From assembly GCA_946886065.1 (NCBI GenBank), contig CAMPHU010000170.1:1-10042 (forward strand): 10,042 nucleotides of DNA. The letters run 5' to 3'. Source of the DNA: an uncultured Massilia sp. (GTDB lineage Bacteria > Pseudomonadota > Gammaproteobacteria > Burkholderiales > Burkholderiaceae). Shown here piece by piece: positions 1 to 6,470 of the stretch. The translations under genes and the position numbers were made by a program. Within the stretch, counting starts at the first letter, position 1; each line of letters begins with the position of its first letter. The notes below the pieces were generated by a model. That model was not told the DNA's origin. It saw only the letters and a list, made by a program, of their open reading frames with translations, and searched no databases.

Positions 1-1
1 A

Positions 2-1363
2 CTGGTCGACGATGTCGAGGAAGGCGCTCAGGCTGTCCTCGGTCATCTCGCCCGCCGCCAGCTCCTCGCGCGTCAGCTTGAGCTCCTGCACCAGGTGGCT
101 GGTCGCCGTCACGCAGATGCCCAGCGGCGTGTTGATCTCGTGCGCCACGCCCGCCACCAGCCGGCCCAGCGAGGCCAGCTTTTCCTGGCGCACCAGCTCG
201 GCCTGGGCCTCGACCAGGGCCGTGTTCTGCTCTTCCAGGCGCTCCTTGGCCTTGCGGATGGCGCGGTCGGCCTGCATGCGCGCGATCGCCACCGCCACGT
301 GGCTGGCCATGAAGGCCAGCAAGTCGAGGTCGGCCTTGGTGTAGACGATGGACGGGTCGTAGCTCTGCACCACCAGCACGCCATAGGGTTGCTCATGCAC
401 CAGCATCGGCGCGCCCATCCAGCTGGCGATGTCGGTATTGCCCAGCGGTTCCTTGACCAGGCCGCTGGCCACCAGGCGCCGGAAGCTGCCGGCGTCGTGC
501 AGCTGGGCCTGCTTGCTCGCCAGTACGTAGGAGCACATCGCCTTGCCGAAGGGGAAGCGCTTGAGCGGCGCATCGTCGTCCTTCTGGTCGACGAAATAGG
601 GAATGCTGATTTCCTGGGTATCCGGGTGATAGAGGCCGATCAGGAAGTTGTCCGCCACCATCAGCTCGCCGATGATGCGGTGCAGGCTGGCGCTCAGGAC
701 TTCGGTGTCGAGCGCCTGGGCCGACAGGTTGGCGATCTGGTAGAGCGCATGCTGCACCTGCTCGGCGCGGCGGCGCTCGCTCACTTCGATGGCCAGCGCG
801 GCGGTGCGCTCCTGCACCGCGCGCTCCAGCCGGTCCACGCTCTGCAGGCCTTGCAGCGCGTTCGACACGTGGTTGGCGATCTGGGTGAACAGCGCCTGGT
901 CTTCCTCGCTGTAGGTGATGCCCTTGGTGTAGCTCTGGATCACCATGGCGCCCAGCGCCTGGTGGTGCCGGTCCAGCAGGGGCGCGCCCATCCAGTGCTC
1001 GGCGGCGCTGCCCTGCCCCCACTTGATGCCCTTGCGTTCGGCCGCCGCGAAGTCGTCGGCCGTGATCATCAGGCGCTGGCGGTTCACCAGCACCCAGGCG
1101 GTAGGCGACTCGTCCGGAGCGGCCAGGGTGATGCGCTCGAAGGCGTCCGGCGTCTCGTCTTCCTCGTCGACGAAATAGACGAAGCGCACCGAACCGTCTT
1201 CCTGGTCCGACAAGGCCACGTAGAAGTTGGCCGCATACATGATGCGGCCCAGCGCGCGGTGCACCGCGGCGATGAATTCGACGATGTCGCTGCAGCTGGT
1301 CGACAGTTGCCCGATCTCGAGCAGCATCGACTGGACCGCTTCCAGCCGGTCTAGACGTTCCAT
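2..1363 (-). CDS. Tandem-GAF sensor histidine kinase, 3' end cut by the window edge
   Basis: About 454 residues are visible and the frame is still open at the left edge. Domain order: GAF1 (about residues 20-160), a charged coiled-coil linker (about 165-205, containing QERTAALAIEVSERRRAEQ), GAF2 (about 205-355), a second coiled coil (about 358-395), then a HisKA dimerisation/phosphoacceptor segment with the H-box VAGVAHEINTPLG. The predicted phosphorylated histidine is H408. The HATPase domain should lie beyond the window. There is no signal peptide or transmembrane segment, so it is probably a cytosolic kinase sensing a small molecule, redox state or partner protein through its GAF domains; the ligand cannot be read from sequence. 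Upstream of the chosen ATG (1363) is GGGGAAG two bases away, a Shine-Dalgarno placed unusually close; an ATG at 1374 is out of frame. It is the last minus-strand gene seen here, downstream of the 166-aa gene. The partner response regulator is not in view. Confident as a GAF histidine kinase; its pathway is unknown. Confidence 0.9.
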   Translation of the reverse strand, partial: MERLDRLEAVQSMLLEIGQLSTSCSDIVEFIAAVHRALGRIMYAANFYVALSDQEDGSVRFVYFVDEEDETPDAFERITLAAPDESPTAWVLVNRQRLMITADDFAAAERKGIKWGQGSAAEHWMGAPLLDRHHQALGAMVIQSYTKGITYSEEDQALFTQIANHVSNALQGLQSVDRLERAVQERTAALAIEVSERRRAEQVQHALYQIANLSAQALDTEVLSASLHRIIGELMVADNFLIGLYHPDTQEISIPYFVDQKDDDAPLKRFPFGKAMCSYVLASKQAQLHDAGSFRRLVASGLVKEPLGNTDIASWMGAPMLVHEQPYGVLVVQSYDPSIVYTKADLDLLAFMASHVAVAIARMQADRAIRKAKERLEEQNTALVEAQAELVRQEKLASLGRLVAGVAHEINTPLGICVTATSHLVQELKLTREELAAGEMTEDSLSAFLDIVDQ

Positions 1364-1413
1364 TGCTTCCCCATGTAATAGTTGATGCTTAGGGGAAATA
1401 GTAACAGCTTGCA

Positions 1414-1438
1414 CCGCGCCGGAGGAGTCCCGGCGCGG
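1414..1438. other. Perfect 9-bp GC-rich stem-loop between the 166-aa gene and the kinase gene
   Basis: CCGCGCCGG (1414-1422) and CCGGCGCGG (1430-1438) are exact inverted repeats around a 7-base loop, in the 108-bp gap between the stop of the 166-aa gene (1472) and the kinase start (1363). Read on the minus strand it could attenuate or stabilise transcript between the two genes. No run of T follows on either strand, so it is not a canonical intrinsic terminator. A processing or stability element, or a Rho-dependent stop site, is possible. The function is inferred; the inverted repeat is seen directly. Confidence 0.5.
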
Positions 1439-1471
1439 CGGATGTGGCGGATTGCTTACTTTATTAGTCGC

Positions 1472-1972
1472 TTACGCACGCGGGGCGCGGAAGCCGCTCT
1501 CGATCCAGGCTTCGGCCGAGGACGGCGTCAGCTTGAAGCTGGCCGGCACGCGCACCTTCGCCACCTGCTCGCCCATCTCGTCGGTGGCCGCGAGCATGCC
1601 GTAGGGATCGTCGTCGTCCGGCACGATGTCCAGCGTCACCTTGAGCTCGCCCTGCCCGGTCGAGACCACGGTGCTCTTGTGCAGGATCGCGTGCAGGTGC
1701 TGCTCGTGGCGGCGGATGACTTCCGAGGCTGTCTTGACCAGGGTATTGAACGCGTTCACGTCGAGCGGCTTGGGATTCTTCTTGTCGCGGCCCATGGTCC
1801 AGGGGCCGACCAGGGCCGGTTCCGGCTCGCCGTCCTTGTACATCGCCACGGCCCAGCCCTCGTCGTCTTCGTTCTTGATGACGCGCGCCGTCCAGCCATT
1901 GCCCTGCCACAGGCGGGCTTCCTGGACCGGGGCGCCGTCTTCGGCTTCTTGATCGTGGATGTCGTCGTTCAT
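1472..1972 (-). CDS. Conserved-looking hypothetical protein, 166 aa, soluble and acidic
   Basis: I do not recognise a named family. The 166-residue product has an acidic N-terminus (MNDDIHDQEAEDG), then a compact stretch rich in Trp and Gly (WTARVIKNEDDEGWAVAMYK, GPWTMGRDKK). A probable helix follows, around NTLVKTASEVIRRHEQHLHAI, and then a beta-rich segment with an acidic loop (IVPDDDDPYG) before the C-terminus. It has no signal peptide, membrane segment, Cys-based metal site or obvious catalytic motif, so it is probably a cytoplasmic protein. The ATG at 1972 is preceded by GAAGGAA seven bases upstream, a good ribosome-binding site, and a plausible promoter lies at 2011-2039. It ends in TAA. 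A kinase gene lies 108 bp downstream on the same strand, but a stem-loop separates them, so co-transcription is uncertain. Codon use matches its neighbours, and the opposite-strand frame over the same bases looks like a GC-rich shadow. Confidence 0.85.
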   Translation of the reverse strand: MNDDIHDQEAEDGAPVQEARLWQGNGWTARVIKNEDDEGWAVAMYKDGEPEPALVGPWTMGRDKKNPKPLDVNAFNTLVKTASEVIRRHEQHLHAILHKSTVVSTGQGELKVTLDIVPDDDDPYGMLAATDEMGEQVAKVRVPASFKLTPSSAEAWIESGFRAPRA

Positions 1973-2010
1973 GTTTCGGTTCCTTCGGCGGGCCGCAGCC
2001 CAAAGCCGAG

Positions 2011-2039
2011 ATCATAGAGGAAACCAGGCACATGAAGAA
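2011..2039 (-). promoter_or_regulatory. Candidate sigma-70 promoter for the 166-aa gene
   Basis: On the minus strand, TTCTTC (2034-2039, a weak -35) and TATGAT (2011-2016, a good -10) are separated by 17 bases. The start point would be near 2004, giving a leader of roughly 30 bases that includes the GAAGGAA ribosome-binding site. Prediction by eye only. Confidence 0.35.
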
Positions 2040-2077
2040 GCCCGATTCGACAGCTCGTTTTGTGTGGGCAATATTAG

Positions 2078-2311
2078 CTAGTATGCAAGGCGTGGGCAGC
2101 GCCAATCCGGCCCCCGTGGCGGACGCACCGGCGGGCCCGGCGGCACCGGGCGCGGATCGACGGCCGGTGGCGGTGTGTGCCGGTTGAAGGGATTGATGAT
2201 GATCGGCGGTATCGTCGGCGGCGCCGAAGGCGGGCCTTTGGGACCGCTGTTGGCCAGCACCGGAAGCGGTTCAGCCAGGTGGTCCCGGATTCCATGAAAC
2301 CTCGCGTACAT
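2078..2311 (-). CDS. Short proline-rich hypothetical protein, 77 aa
   Basis: The predicted product begins MYARFHGIRDHLAEPLPVLA and is dominated from about residue 28 by proline: PPSAPPTIPPIIINPF, then PPPAVDP, VPPGPP and RPPRGP. Such a tail would be extended and could serve as a binding or linker segment; no known domain is recognised. There is no clear signal peptide or membrane helix. Two things argue that it is a real gene rather than chance: a well-formed promoter at 2341-2368 aimed at it, and an AGGGGGAT ribosome-binding site just before the ATG. The leader would be only about 23 bases. Against it, short GC-rich frames often look proline-rich by chance in such genomes, and I cannot confirm homologues. 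It is divergent from the membrane-protein gene at 2536 and lies upstream of the 166-aa gene on the same strand, 105 bp away. Confidence 0.5.
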   Translation of the reverse strand: MYARFHGIRDHLAEPLPVLANSGPKGPPSAPPTIPPIIINPFNRHTPPPAVDPRPVPPGPPVRPPRGPDWRCPRLAY

Positions 2312-2340
2312 AGGATCCCCCTGTCACAGAGCAGGCTGTC

Positions 2341-2368
2341 AGTATAGGAAACAATCTGCGCATTACAA
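2341..2368 (-). promoter_or_regulatory. Strong-looking sigma-70 promoter for the proline-rich gene
   Basis: On the minus strand, TTGTAA (2363-2368) and TATACT (2341-2346) are separated by 16 bases. Both hexamers are close to consensus, which is rare in this GC-rich window. The predicted start point is near 2334, about 23 bases before the ATG at 2311. Confidence 0.55.
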
Positions 2369-2422
2369 GGAAAAATCGGCGCTTGCTCGGCCTGTCGCCC
2401 GCGCCGGCCGCTCGCCCCGCAA

Positions 2423-2434
2423 AAAATGCATTTT
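2423..2434. promoter_or_regulatory. AT-rich perfect 12-bp palindrome in the divergent intergenic region
   Basis: AAAATGCATTTT reads identically on both strands and lies inside the AT-rich run 2421-2435, in strongly GC-rich surroundings. It sits about 100 bases upstream of the membrane-protein start (2536), and about 55 bases upstream of the minus-strand promoter at 2341-2368. A dimeric regulator site is plausible, or an UP-like or bendable element. The 224-bp gap (2312-2535) otherwise holds only the minus-strand promoter and a weak TACAGT (2470-2475) that could be a -10 for the rightward gene. Confidence 0.35.
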
Positions 2435-2535
2435 GTCGCATACCGATGGTTCGCCGCAGCCGCCGGGCCTACAGTAGAACCATGCAAAGCCCGATGCCTG
2501 AAACTGCACAAGCCCCAACCCTAAAGAGGACCGCC

Positions 2536-2907
2536 ATGAAAAAGTATGCCCCGTATCTCCTGATCGCCCTGTTTGCCGTGCTGCTGTGGGACGTGTTCGA
2601 CACCGGCATGCACCTCAACTTCGATGGCGAAGAATTCGACGGTCCTTTCGGCGCCCTGCTCGGCATGCTGCTGGCGGGCGGCGGTACCCTGCTCGGCCTG
2701 CTGGTGATGATGGTGGTCGGCGTGGTGCTGGCGGTGGTGTTCGCCGGCCTCGGCGTGATCCTGCTGGGCGCGCTGGGCCTGGGCGCGGTCTCGCTGGCGG
2801 TCCTGATCTCGCCGCTGCTGCTGCCCCTGCTGCTGCCGATCGCCCTGGTCTGGTACCTGGTCAGCCGCTCGCGCAAGGCGCGCCTGGCCAAGCCCGTCGC
2901 CGCCTGA
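2536..2907 (+). CDS. Small multi-pass inner-membrane protein, 123 aa, function unknown
   Basis: The start at 2536 is chosen because AAAGAGGA sits a few bases upstream and the protein begins with a typical charged-then-hydrophobic end (MKKYAPYLLIALFAVLLWDV). An in-frame ATG at 2383 would add 51 residues of basic, low-complexity sequence and is unlikely. The product has a first hydrophobic helix (about residues 5-20) and an acidic loop, HLNFDGEEFDGPFGAL (about 27-42). Next comes a Gly/Leu/Val-rich block that can form two to three further membrane helices (about 42-112), and finally a basic tail (SRSRKARLAK). By the positive-inside pattern the C-terminal tail is probably cytoplasmic. No catalytic motif is visible and I cannot name the family. 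It appears to be a single-gene transcript, since a strong intrinsic terminator begins 34 bases after the stop codon. Confidence 0.85.
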   Translation: MKKYAPYLLIALFAVLLWDVFDTGMHLNFDGEEFDGPFGALLGMLLAGGGTLLGLLVMMVVGVVLAVVFAGLGVILLGALGLGAVSLAVLISPLLLPLLLPIALVWYLVSRSRKARLAKPVAA

Positions 2908-2941
2908 TCGCCGCACGACCTCCGCTTGCCTCCTCCTTGAT

Positions 2942-2967
2942 GGCCGGGTTCCTCCCGGCCTTTTTTT
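2942..2967 (+). terminator. Intrinsic (Rho-independent) terminator after the membrane-protein gene
   Basis: GGCCGGG (2942-2948), loop TTCCT, CCCGGCC (2954-2960), followed directly by seven T (2961-2967). The stem is perfect and the T run is on the plus strand, so it ends rightward transcription from the 123-aa membrane-protein gene and insulates the c-di-GMP gene downstream. Confidence 0.92.
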
Positions 2968-3014
2968 CGTCCTGCTTCCGCGCATCGCGCGTGCCCCTTG
3001 GGCAAGCCCCGATG

Positions 3015-3041
3015 TAAAATCGGCACACCGGTCGATCGACC
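3015..3041 (+). promoter_or_regulatory. Possible -10 box followed by a perfect 12-bp palindrome, upstream of the c-di-GMP gene
   Basis: TAAAAT (3015-3020) is the only AT-rich hexamer in the gap between the terminator and the start at 3057. No convincing -35 lies 17 bases before it, so the promoter is weak or needs an activator. Nine bases further on, GGTCGATCGACC (3030-3041) is a perfect palindrome that would overlap the predicted start point and early leader, a position suited to a repressor. The element is seen directly; its role is inferred. Confidence 0.35.
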
Positions 3042-3056
3042 ATTCGGCGGACAGGC

Positions 3057-5705
3057 ATGCAGCCAACGGACCATCCAGCACGACCCCGCACCCGCCCCTA
3101 CCCGATGGCCAGGCTGGTCATCATCGCTTCCGGGCTGATCGCCGCGCTGGGCATGGTGACGGCCTCGATGCTGTACGCCAGCTACGACGACACGCTGCGC
3201 GACCAGAAGACCAACCTGCGCAACATCGCCATCATCTTCGCCGCCCAGACCACCAGCGTGGCGCAAGCCGTCGACGGCGCGCTGCAGCGCGCGGCGGGCG
3301 CCGTCCGGCGCGGGGACGCGGCCGCGCTGGCGCCCCTGCTGGCCGAGGAAAGCGCCGGCCCGGCCCATGCCTACCTGCTGCGCATCGCCGCCTTCGACGC
3401 CTCCGGCAAGCTGCTGGCCAGCGCCCGCGCCGACCACAGCGCCACCCGCGCCCTGCCCGCGCCCGGCGTCCCGCCGCCGGGCGGGCCCGGCCCCCAGATC
3501 GGCATCGATGCGGTCGACCGCACCAGCGGCCGCGGCGTCATCACCTTCACCCGCCGGGTGGTCGACGGCGCTGGCCGCCACATCGGCACCGTGGTGGCGC
3601 AGGTGGACTCGGCGCACTTCGAACGGATCTACCGCCTGATCGAGCTGGGCCCCGGCGGCTCGGTCACGCTGTTCCACCGCGACGGCACCATGCTGATCCG
3701 GGGTCCGAGCTTCCCCGAGGGGATAGGCCGCTCCTTCATCGACACGCCCTTGTTCGAGACCTATTTGCCGCGCGCCTCGCGCGGCACCATCGATACGATC
3801 AGCCCGCTCGACGGCATTCCGCGCCTGTACGGCTACGACACGGTGGAAGGCTTCCCGCTGGTGATCATCACGGGCCTGAACCGCAAGGCCGCGCTCGCAT
3901 CCTGGTACGGCGGCCTGTGGGCGGCGCTGGCCTTCTACCTGCTGCTGTCGGCCGTGCTGTCCCTGCTGGCCTGGCGCGTGGGACGCGACACGCGCCGCCA
4001 GTTCCGGCTGATCGAGCTGCTGTCGGCCAGCGAATCGCGCCTGGCGCGGCGCTTCGACTACCTGGCCTCCCTGATCAACGCGGTCGGCGCGCCGATCTGG
4101 GTGCTGGACAGCGCGCGCCGCATCGTGCTGGCCAACGAGGCCTTCGGCCGCCTGGTCGGACGCCGGCCGGAAGACCTGATGGAGATGGACGAACGCGCCG
4201 TGCTGGGCGAGGACGCGCAACGCGAACGCCGCTACCAGGCAGTGCTGGAACAGGGCAGCAGCGCCGAGTCGATCAGCACCATGCGCGACGGCGGCGGTGA
4301 AGCGCGCACCGTCATCGAGCTCACCGCCCGGCTCATCGGCGAAGCGGGCGACCCGCAACTGGTGACGGTCCTCACCGACATCACCGAGCGCGAACGGGCC
4401 GAGGCGCGCCTGGCCTACCTGGCCGAATTCGACGTGCTCACCGGCCTGCCGAACCAGAGCCAGTTCTGGCGCCTGCTCGAAGCGCGCCTGCCCGCCGCTG
4501 CCGCGGGAGAACGCAGCCTGGCCGCCATGGTGCTGGTGTTCCAGCGGCTGCACGAGATCGTCGACCTGCTGGGACGCGACGCCGGCGACCGCGCGCTGCG
4601 CCGCATCGGCGACCAGCTGCGCGCGGCCTGCGGCGAAGCCGGCGTCGTGGCCCGCATCCGGGGCGCGGAATTCGCCTTCCTGCTCGACGCCGCCGCCAGC
4701 CGCGGCGCGGTCGAGCGCTTCGCCATGCAGGTGCACGACCTGCTGTCCGCGCCCTTCTCCCTCGACGGCCGCGACTTCTACCTGGAGCCGGTGCTGGGCG
4801 TGGCCATGTTCCCCCAGGACGGCCACAGCGCCGACGAACTGTACCGCGCCGCCCAGAACGCCTGCAGCGGCCATGGCGTGGAAGTCGGCGAGGCGGTGCA
4901 CTTCTTCTCCGCCAGCATGCACAGCAGCCTGGACCAGCGCCTGACCGTGGAGGCCCATTTGCGCCGCGCGCTGGAGCGGCGCGAGCTGCGCCTGGTGTTC
5001 CAGCCCAAGGTCACCATCGACGGCGAACGGATCGTCGGCTTCGAAGCCCTGATGCGCTGGACCAGCGCCGAACTGGGCGAGGTGTCGCCGGCGCAGTTCA
5101 TCCCGATCGCGGAGCGCACCGGCCTGATCATCCCGATCGGCGCCTGGGCGCTGGAGGAAACCTGCCGCCTGATGCGCGACTGGGCCACGCAGCTGGGACG
5201 CCCGGTGAAGGTGGCGGTGAACCTGTCGCCGCGCCAGCTCTACCAGAAGACCCTGCTGGACACGATCCGCCGCTGCCTCGCCGAGTACGGCGTCGGCAAC
5301 GGCTGCCTGGAGCTGGAGATCACCGAGACCGCCCTCATGAGCCGCGAGGAGGAAGTGGACGTGCTGATGCACGAAATCCGCGCGCTGGGCGTGGAGCTGT
5401 CGATCGACGACTTCGGCACCGGCTATTCGAGCCTGGCCTACCTGAAGCGCTTCCCGGTGGCGCGCCTGAAAGTCGACCGCGCCTTCGTGCGCGACCTCGA
5501 CCGCGACGGCGACAGCGCCGCTATCGCCTTGTCGATCATCAACCTGGCGCGCGGCCTCAAGCTCAAGGTGGTGGCCGAGGGGGTGGAGACGGCCGGGCAG
5601 CTGGCCATCCTGCGCGGCATGGCCTGCGACGAATACCAGGGCTTCCTGTTCAGCCCTCCGGTGGAGCAGGACGCGGTGCCGGCGCTGATGCGGCGGTATT
5701 GTTAA
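3057..5705 (+). CDS. Membrane-anchored Cache-PAS-GGDEF-EAL protein, predicted c-di-GMP phosphodiesterase
   Basis: An 882-aa signalling protein. Layout: short basic N-terminus, membrane helix about 20-41, periplasmic Cache/PDC-type sensor about 42-280, second helix about 284-306, PAS about 332-455, GGDEF about 459-610, EAL about 630-880. The GGDEF domain starts with DVLTGLPN (D459), but its signature is RGAEF (535-539) instead of GGDEF. The preceding inhibitory RxxD site is absent too (GEAG), so diguanylate cyclase activity is unlikely. The EAL domain keeps the residues known to bind metal and c-di-GMP: E663 in FEALMRW, N722 in NLSP, E757 in EITET, D784/D785 in DDFGTGYSS, K805 in LKVDR, E841 in AEGVET and Q861 in YQGF. 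It should hydrolyse c-di-GMP to pGpG at the inner membrane in response to a periplasmic signal. The start at 3057 has GGCGGA five bases upstream; the ATG at 3105 has no ribosome-binding site. It is transcribed alone, and its stop lies 7 bp from the stop of the converging gene. Confidence 0.95.
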   Translation: MQPTDHPARPRTRPYPMARLVIIASGLIAALGMVTASMLYASYDDTLRDQKTNLRNIAIIFAAQTTSVAQAVDGALQRAAGAVRRGDAAALAPLLAEESAGPAHAYLLRIAAFDASGKLLASARADHSATRALPAPGVPPPGGPGPQIGIDAVDRTSGRGVITFTRRVVDGAGRHIGTVVAQVDSAHFERIYRLIELGPGGSVTLFHRDGTMLIRGPSFPEGIGRSFIDTPLFETYLPRASRGTIDTISPLDGIPRLYGYDTVEGFPLVIITGLNRKAALASWYGGLWAALAFYLLLSAVLSLLAWRVGRDTRRQFRLIELLSASESRLARRFDYLASLINAVGAPIWVLDSARRIVLANEAFGRLVGRRPEDLMEMDERAVLGEDAQRERRYQAVLEQGSSAESISTMRDGGGEARTVIELTARLIGEAGDPQLVTVLTDITERERAEARLAYLAEFDVLTGLPNQSQFWRLLEARLPAAAAGERSLAAMVLVFQRLHEIVDLLGRDAGDRALRRIGDQLRAACGEAGVVARIRGAEFAFLLDAAASRGAVERFAMQVHDLLSAPFSLDGRDFYLEPVLGVAMFPQDGHSADELYRAAQNACSGHGVEVGEAVHFFSASMHSSLDQRLTVEAHLRRALERRELRLVFQPKVTIDGERIVGFEALMRWTSAELGEVSPAQFIPIAERTGLIIPIGAWALEETCRLMRDWATQLGRPVKVAVNLSPRQLYQKTLLDTIRRCLAEYGVGNGCLELEITETALMSREEEVDVLMHEIRALGVELSIDDFGTGYSSLAYLKRFPVARLKVDRAFVRDLDRDGDSAAIALSIINLARGLKLKVVAEGVETAGQLAILRGMACDEYQGFLFSPPVEQDAVPALMRRYC

Positions 5706-5712
5706 GCCGCGG

Positions 5713-6456
5713 CTAGATGCCTTCGATCAGCCGCATCGCGAACACCAGCGGCAGGCCGGCGGCGATCACGCGGCGCGCGGCCGCGCCGTGGTCGTAGGGC
5801 ACCCTGAAGAAGCACAGCTCGCGGGTGCTGTCGTCGAACATGGCGTAGCAGGCGGCGTTGTTGGCGTCGCGCGGCTGTCCTGCCGCCCCGACGATCGCCA
5901 GGTAGCGGTGCCGGGGATCCAGGACGATGCAGCTGCCGGCCTCCGGCAGGTGGGCGCCGAGGCGGCCGTCGTCGGCGAGCCGGTACAGCGCCGGCACATG
6001 GACATGGCCCGAGAACACCAGCCGGCTGGATGTCGCACCCAGGCTGCGCTTGGCCTGGGCGGGGCCGGTCACGTATTCCCACTTCTCCGGCTGCCGGGCG
6101 CTGGCGTGCACGAACAGCGCGTCGCCATGCTGCTGCATCAGCGGCAGATCGGCCAGGAAGCCGATTTGTTCGGGAGAGAGCTGGGCGCGCGTCCATTCCA
6201 GCGCGTGCAGCGCTTCCGGATGCATTCCGGGGCGCTCGCTGTGGGTGGCCGCGTAATCGTGGTTGCCCTGGATCGCCAGCGCGCCGTGCGCCACATGCTC
6301 CCTCACCGTGTCGACCACCCAGCCGGGATCGGCCCCGTAGCCGACCAGGTCGCCCAGGAAGGCGAGCTGGTCGGCGCGCTGCCGCTGCGCATGCGCCAGG
6401 CAAGCCTCGACCGCCTCGCGGTTGGCGTGCAGGTCGGTGAGGATGGCCAGGCGCAT
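5713..6456 (-). CDS. Calcineurin-like metallophosphoesterase, 247 aa
   Basis: A cytosolic two-metal phosphoesterase with every family motif visible: DLH near the N-terminus (D8, H10), GD at 35-36 in FLGDLVGYG, GNHD at 64-67, H117 in LFVHAS, and GHVH at 150-153. These residues bind the dinuclear metal centre in the metallophosphatase superfamily. The length and the very N-terminal DxH fit the small YfcE/ApaH-like single-domain group. The substrate (phosphodiester, nucleotide or phosphoprotein) cannot be told from sequence. The ATG at 6456 is chosen because MRLAILTDLHAN is the standard family beginning; the frame stays open far upstream only because it shadows queC. The ribosome-binding site is weak (GGA a few bases before the start). 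It begins 14 bases after the queC stop, so translation is probably coupled to queC in one operon. Its stop codon faces that of the c-di-GMP gene. Confidence 0.92.
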   Translation of the reverse strand: MRLAILTDLHANREAVEACLAHAQRQRADQLAFLGDLVGYGADPGWVVDTVREHVAHGALAIQGNHDYAATHSERPGMHPEALHALEWTRAQLSPEQIGFLADLPLMQQHGDALFVHASARQPEKWEYVTGPAQAKRSLGATSSRLVFSGHVHVPALYRLADDGRLGAHLPEAGSCIVLDPRHRYLAIVGAAGQPRDANNAACYAMFDDSTRELCFFRVPYDHGAAARRVIAAGLPLVFAMRLIEGI

Positions 6457-6470
6457 GATGTTCCGGCGGG

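Noticed and set aside
95..1354. A 419-codon plus-strand frame opposite the histidine kinase
   Set aside because: It has the same biased shadow composition; the minus strand carries two GAF domains and an H-box.
1464..2105. A 213-codon minus-strand frame overlapping the 166-aa gene
   Set aside because: Within the overlap it is Arg/Gly-rich shadow sequence; the 166-aa frame has normal composition, a good ribosome-binding site and a plausible promoter.
2469..5372. A 967-codon open frame on the minus strand, opposite the membrane-protein and c-di-GMP genes
   Set aside because: Its translation is low-complexity, rich in His, Gln, Arg, Ala and Gly, with no domain. It is the usual antisense shadow of a GC-rich gene whose plus-strand product has full catalytic motifs, and it crosses a strong terminator and a regulatory region.
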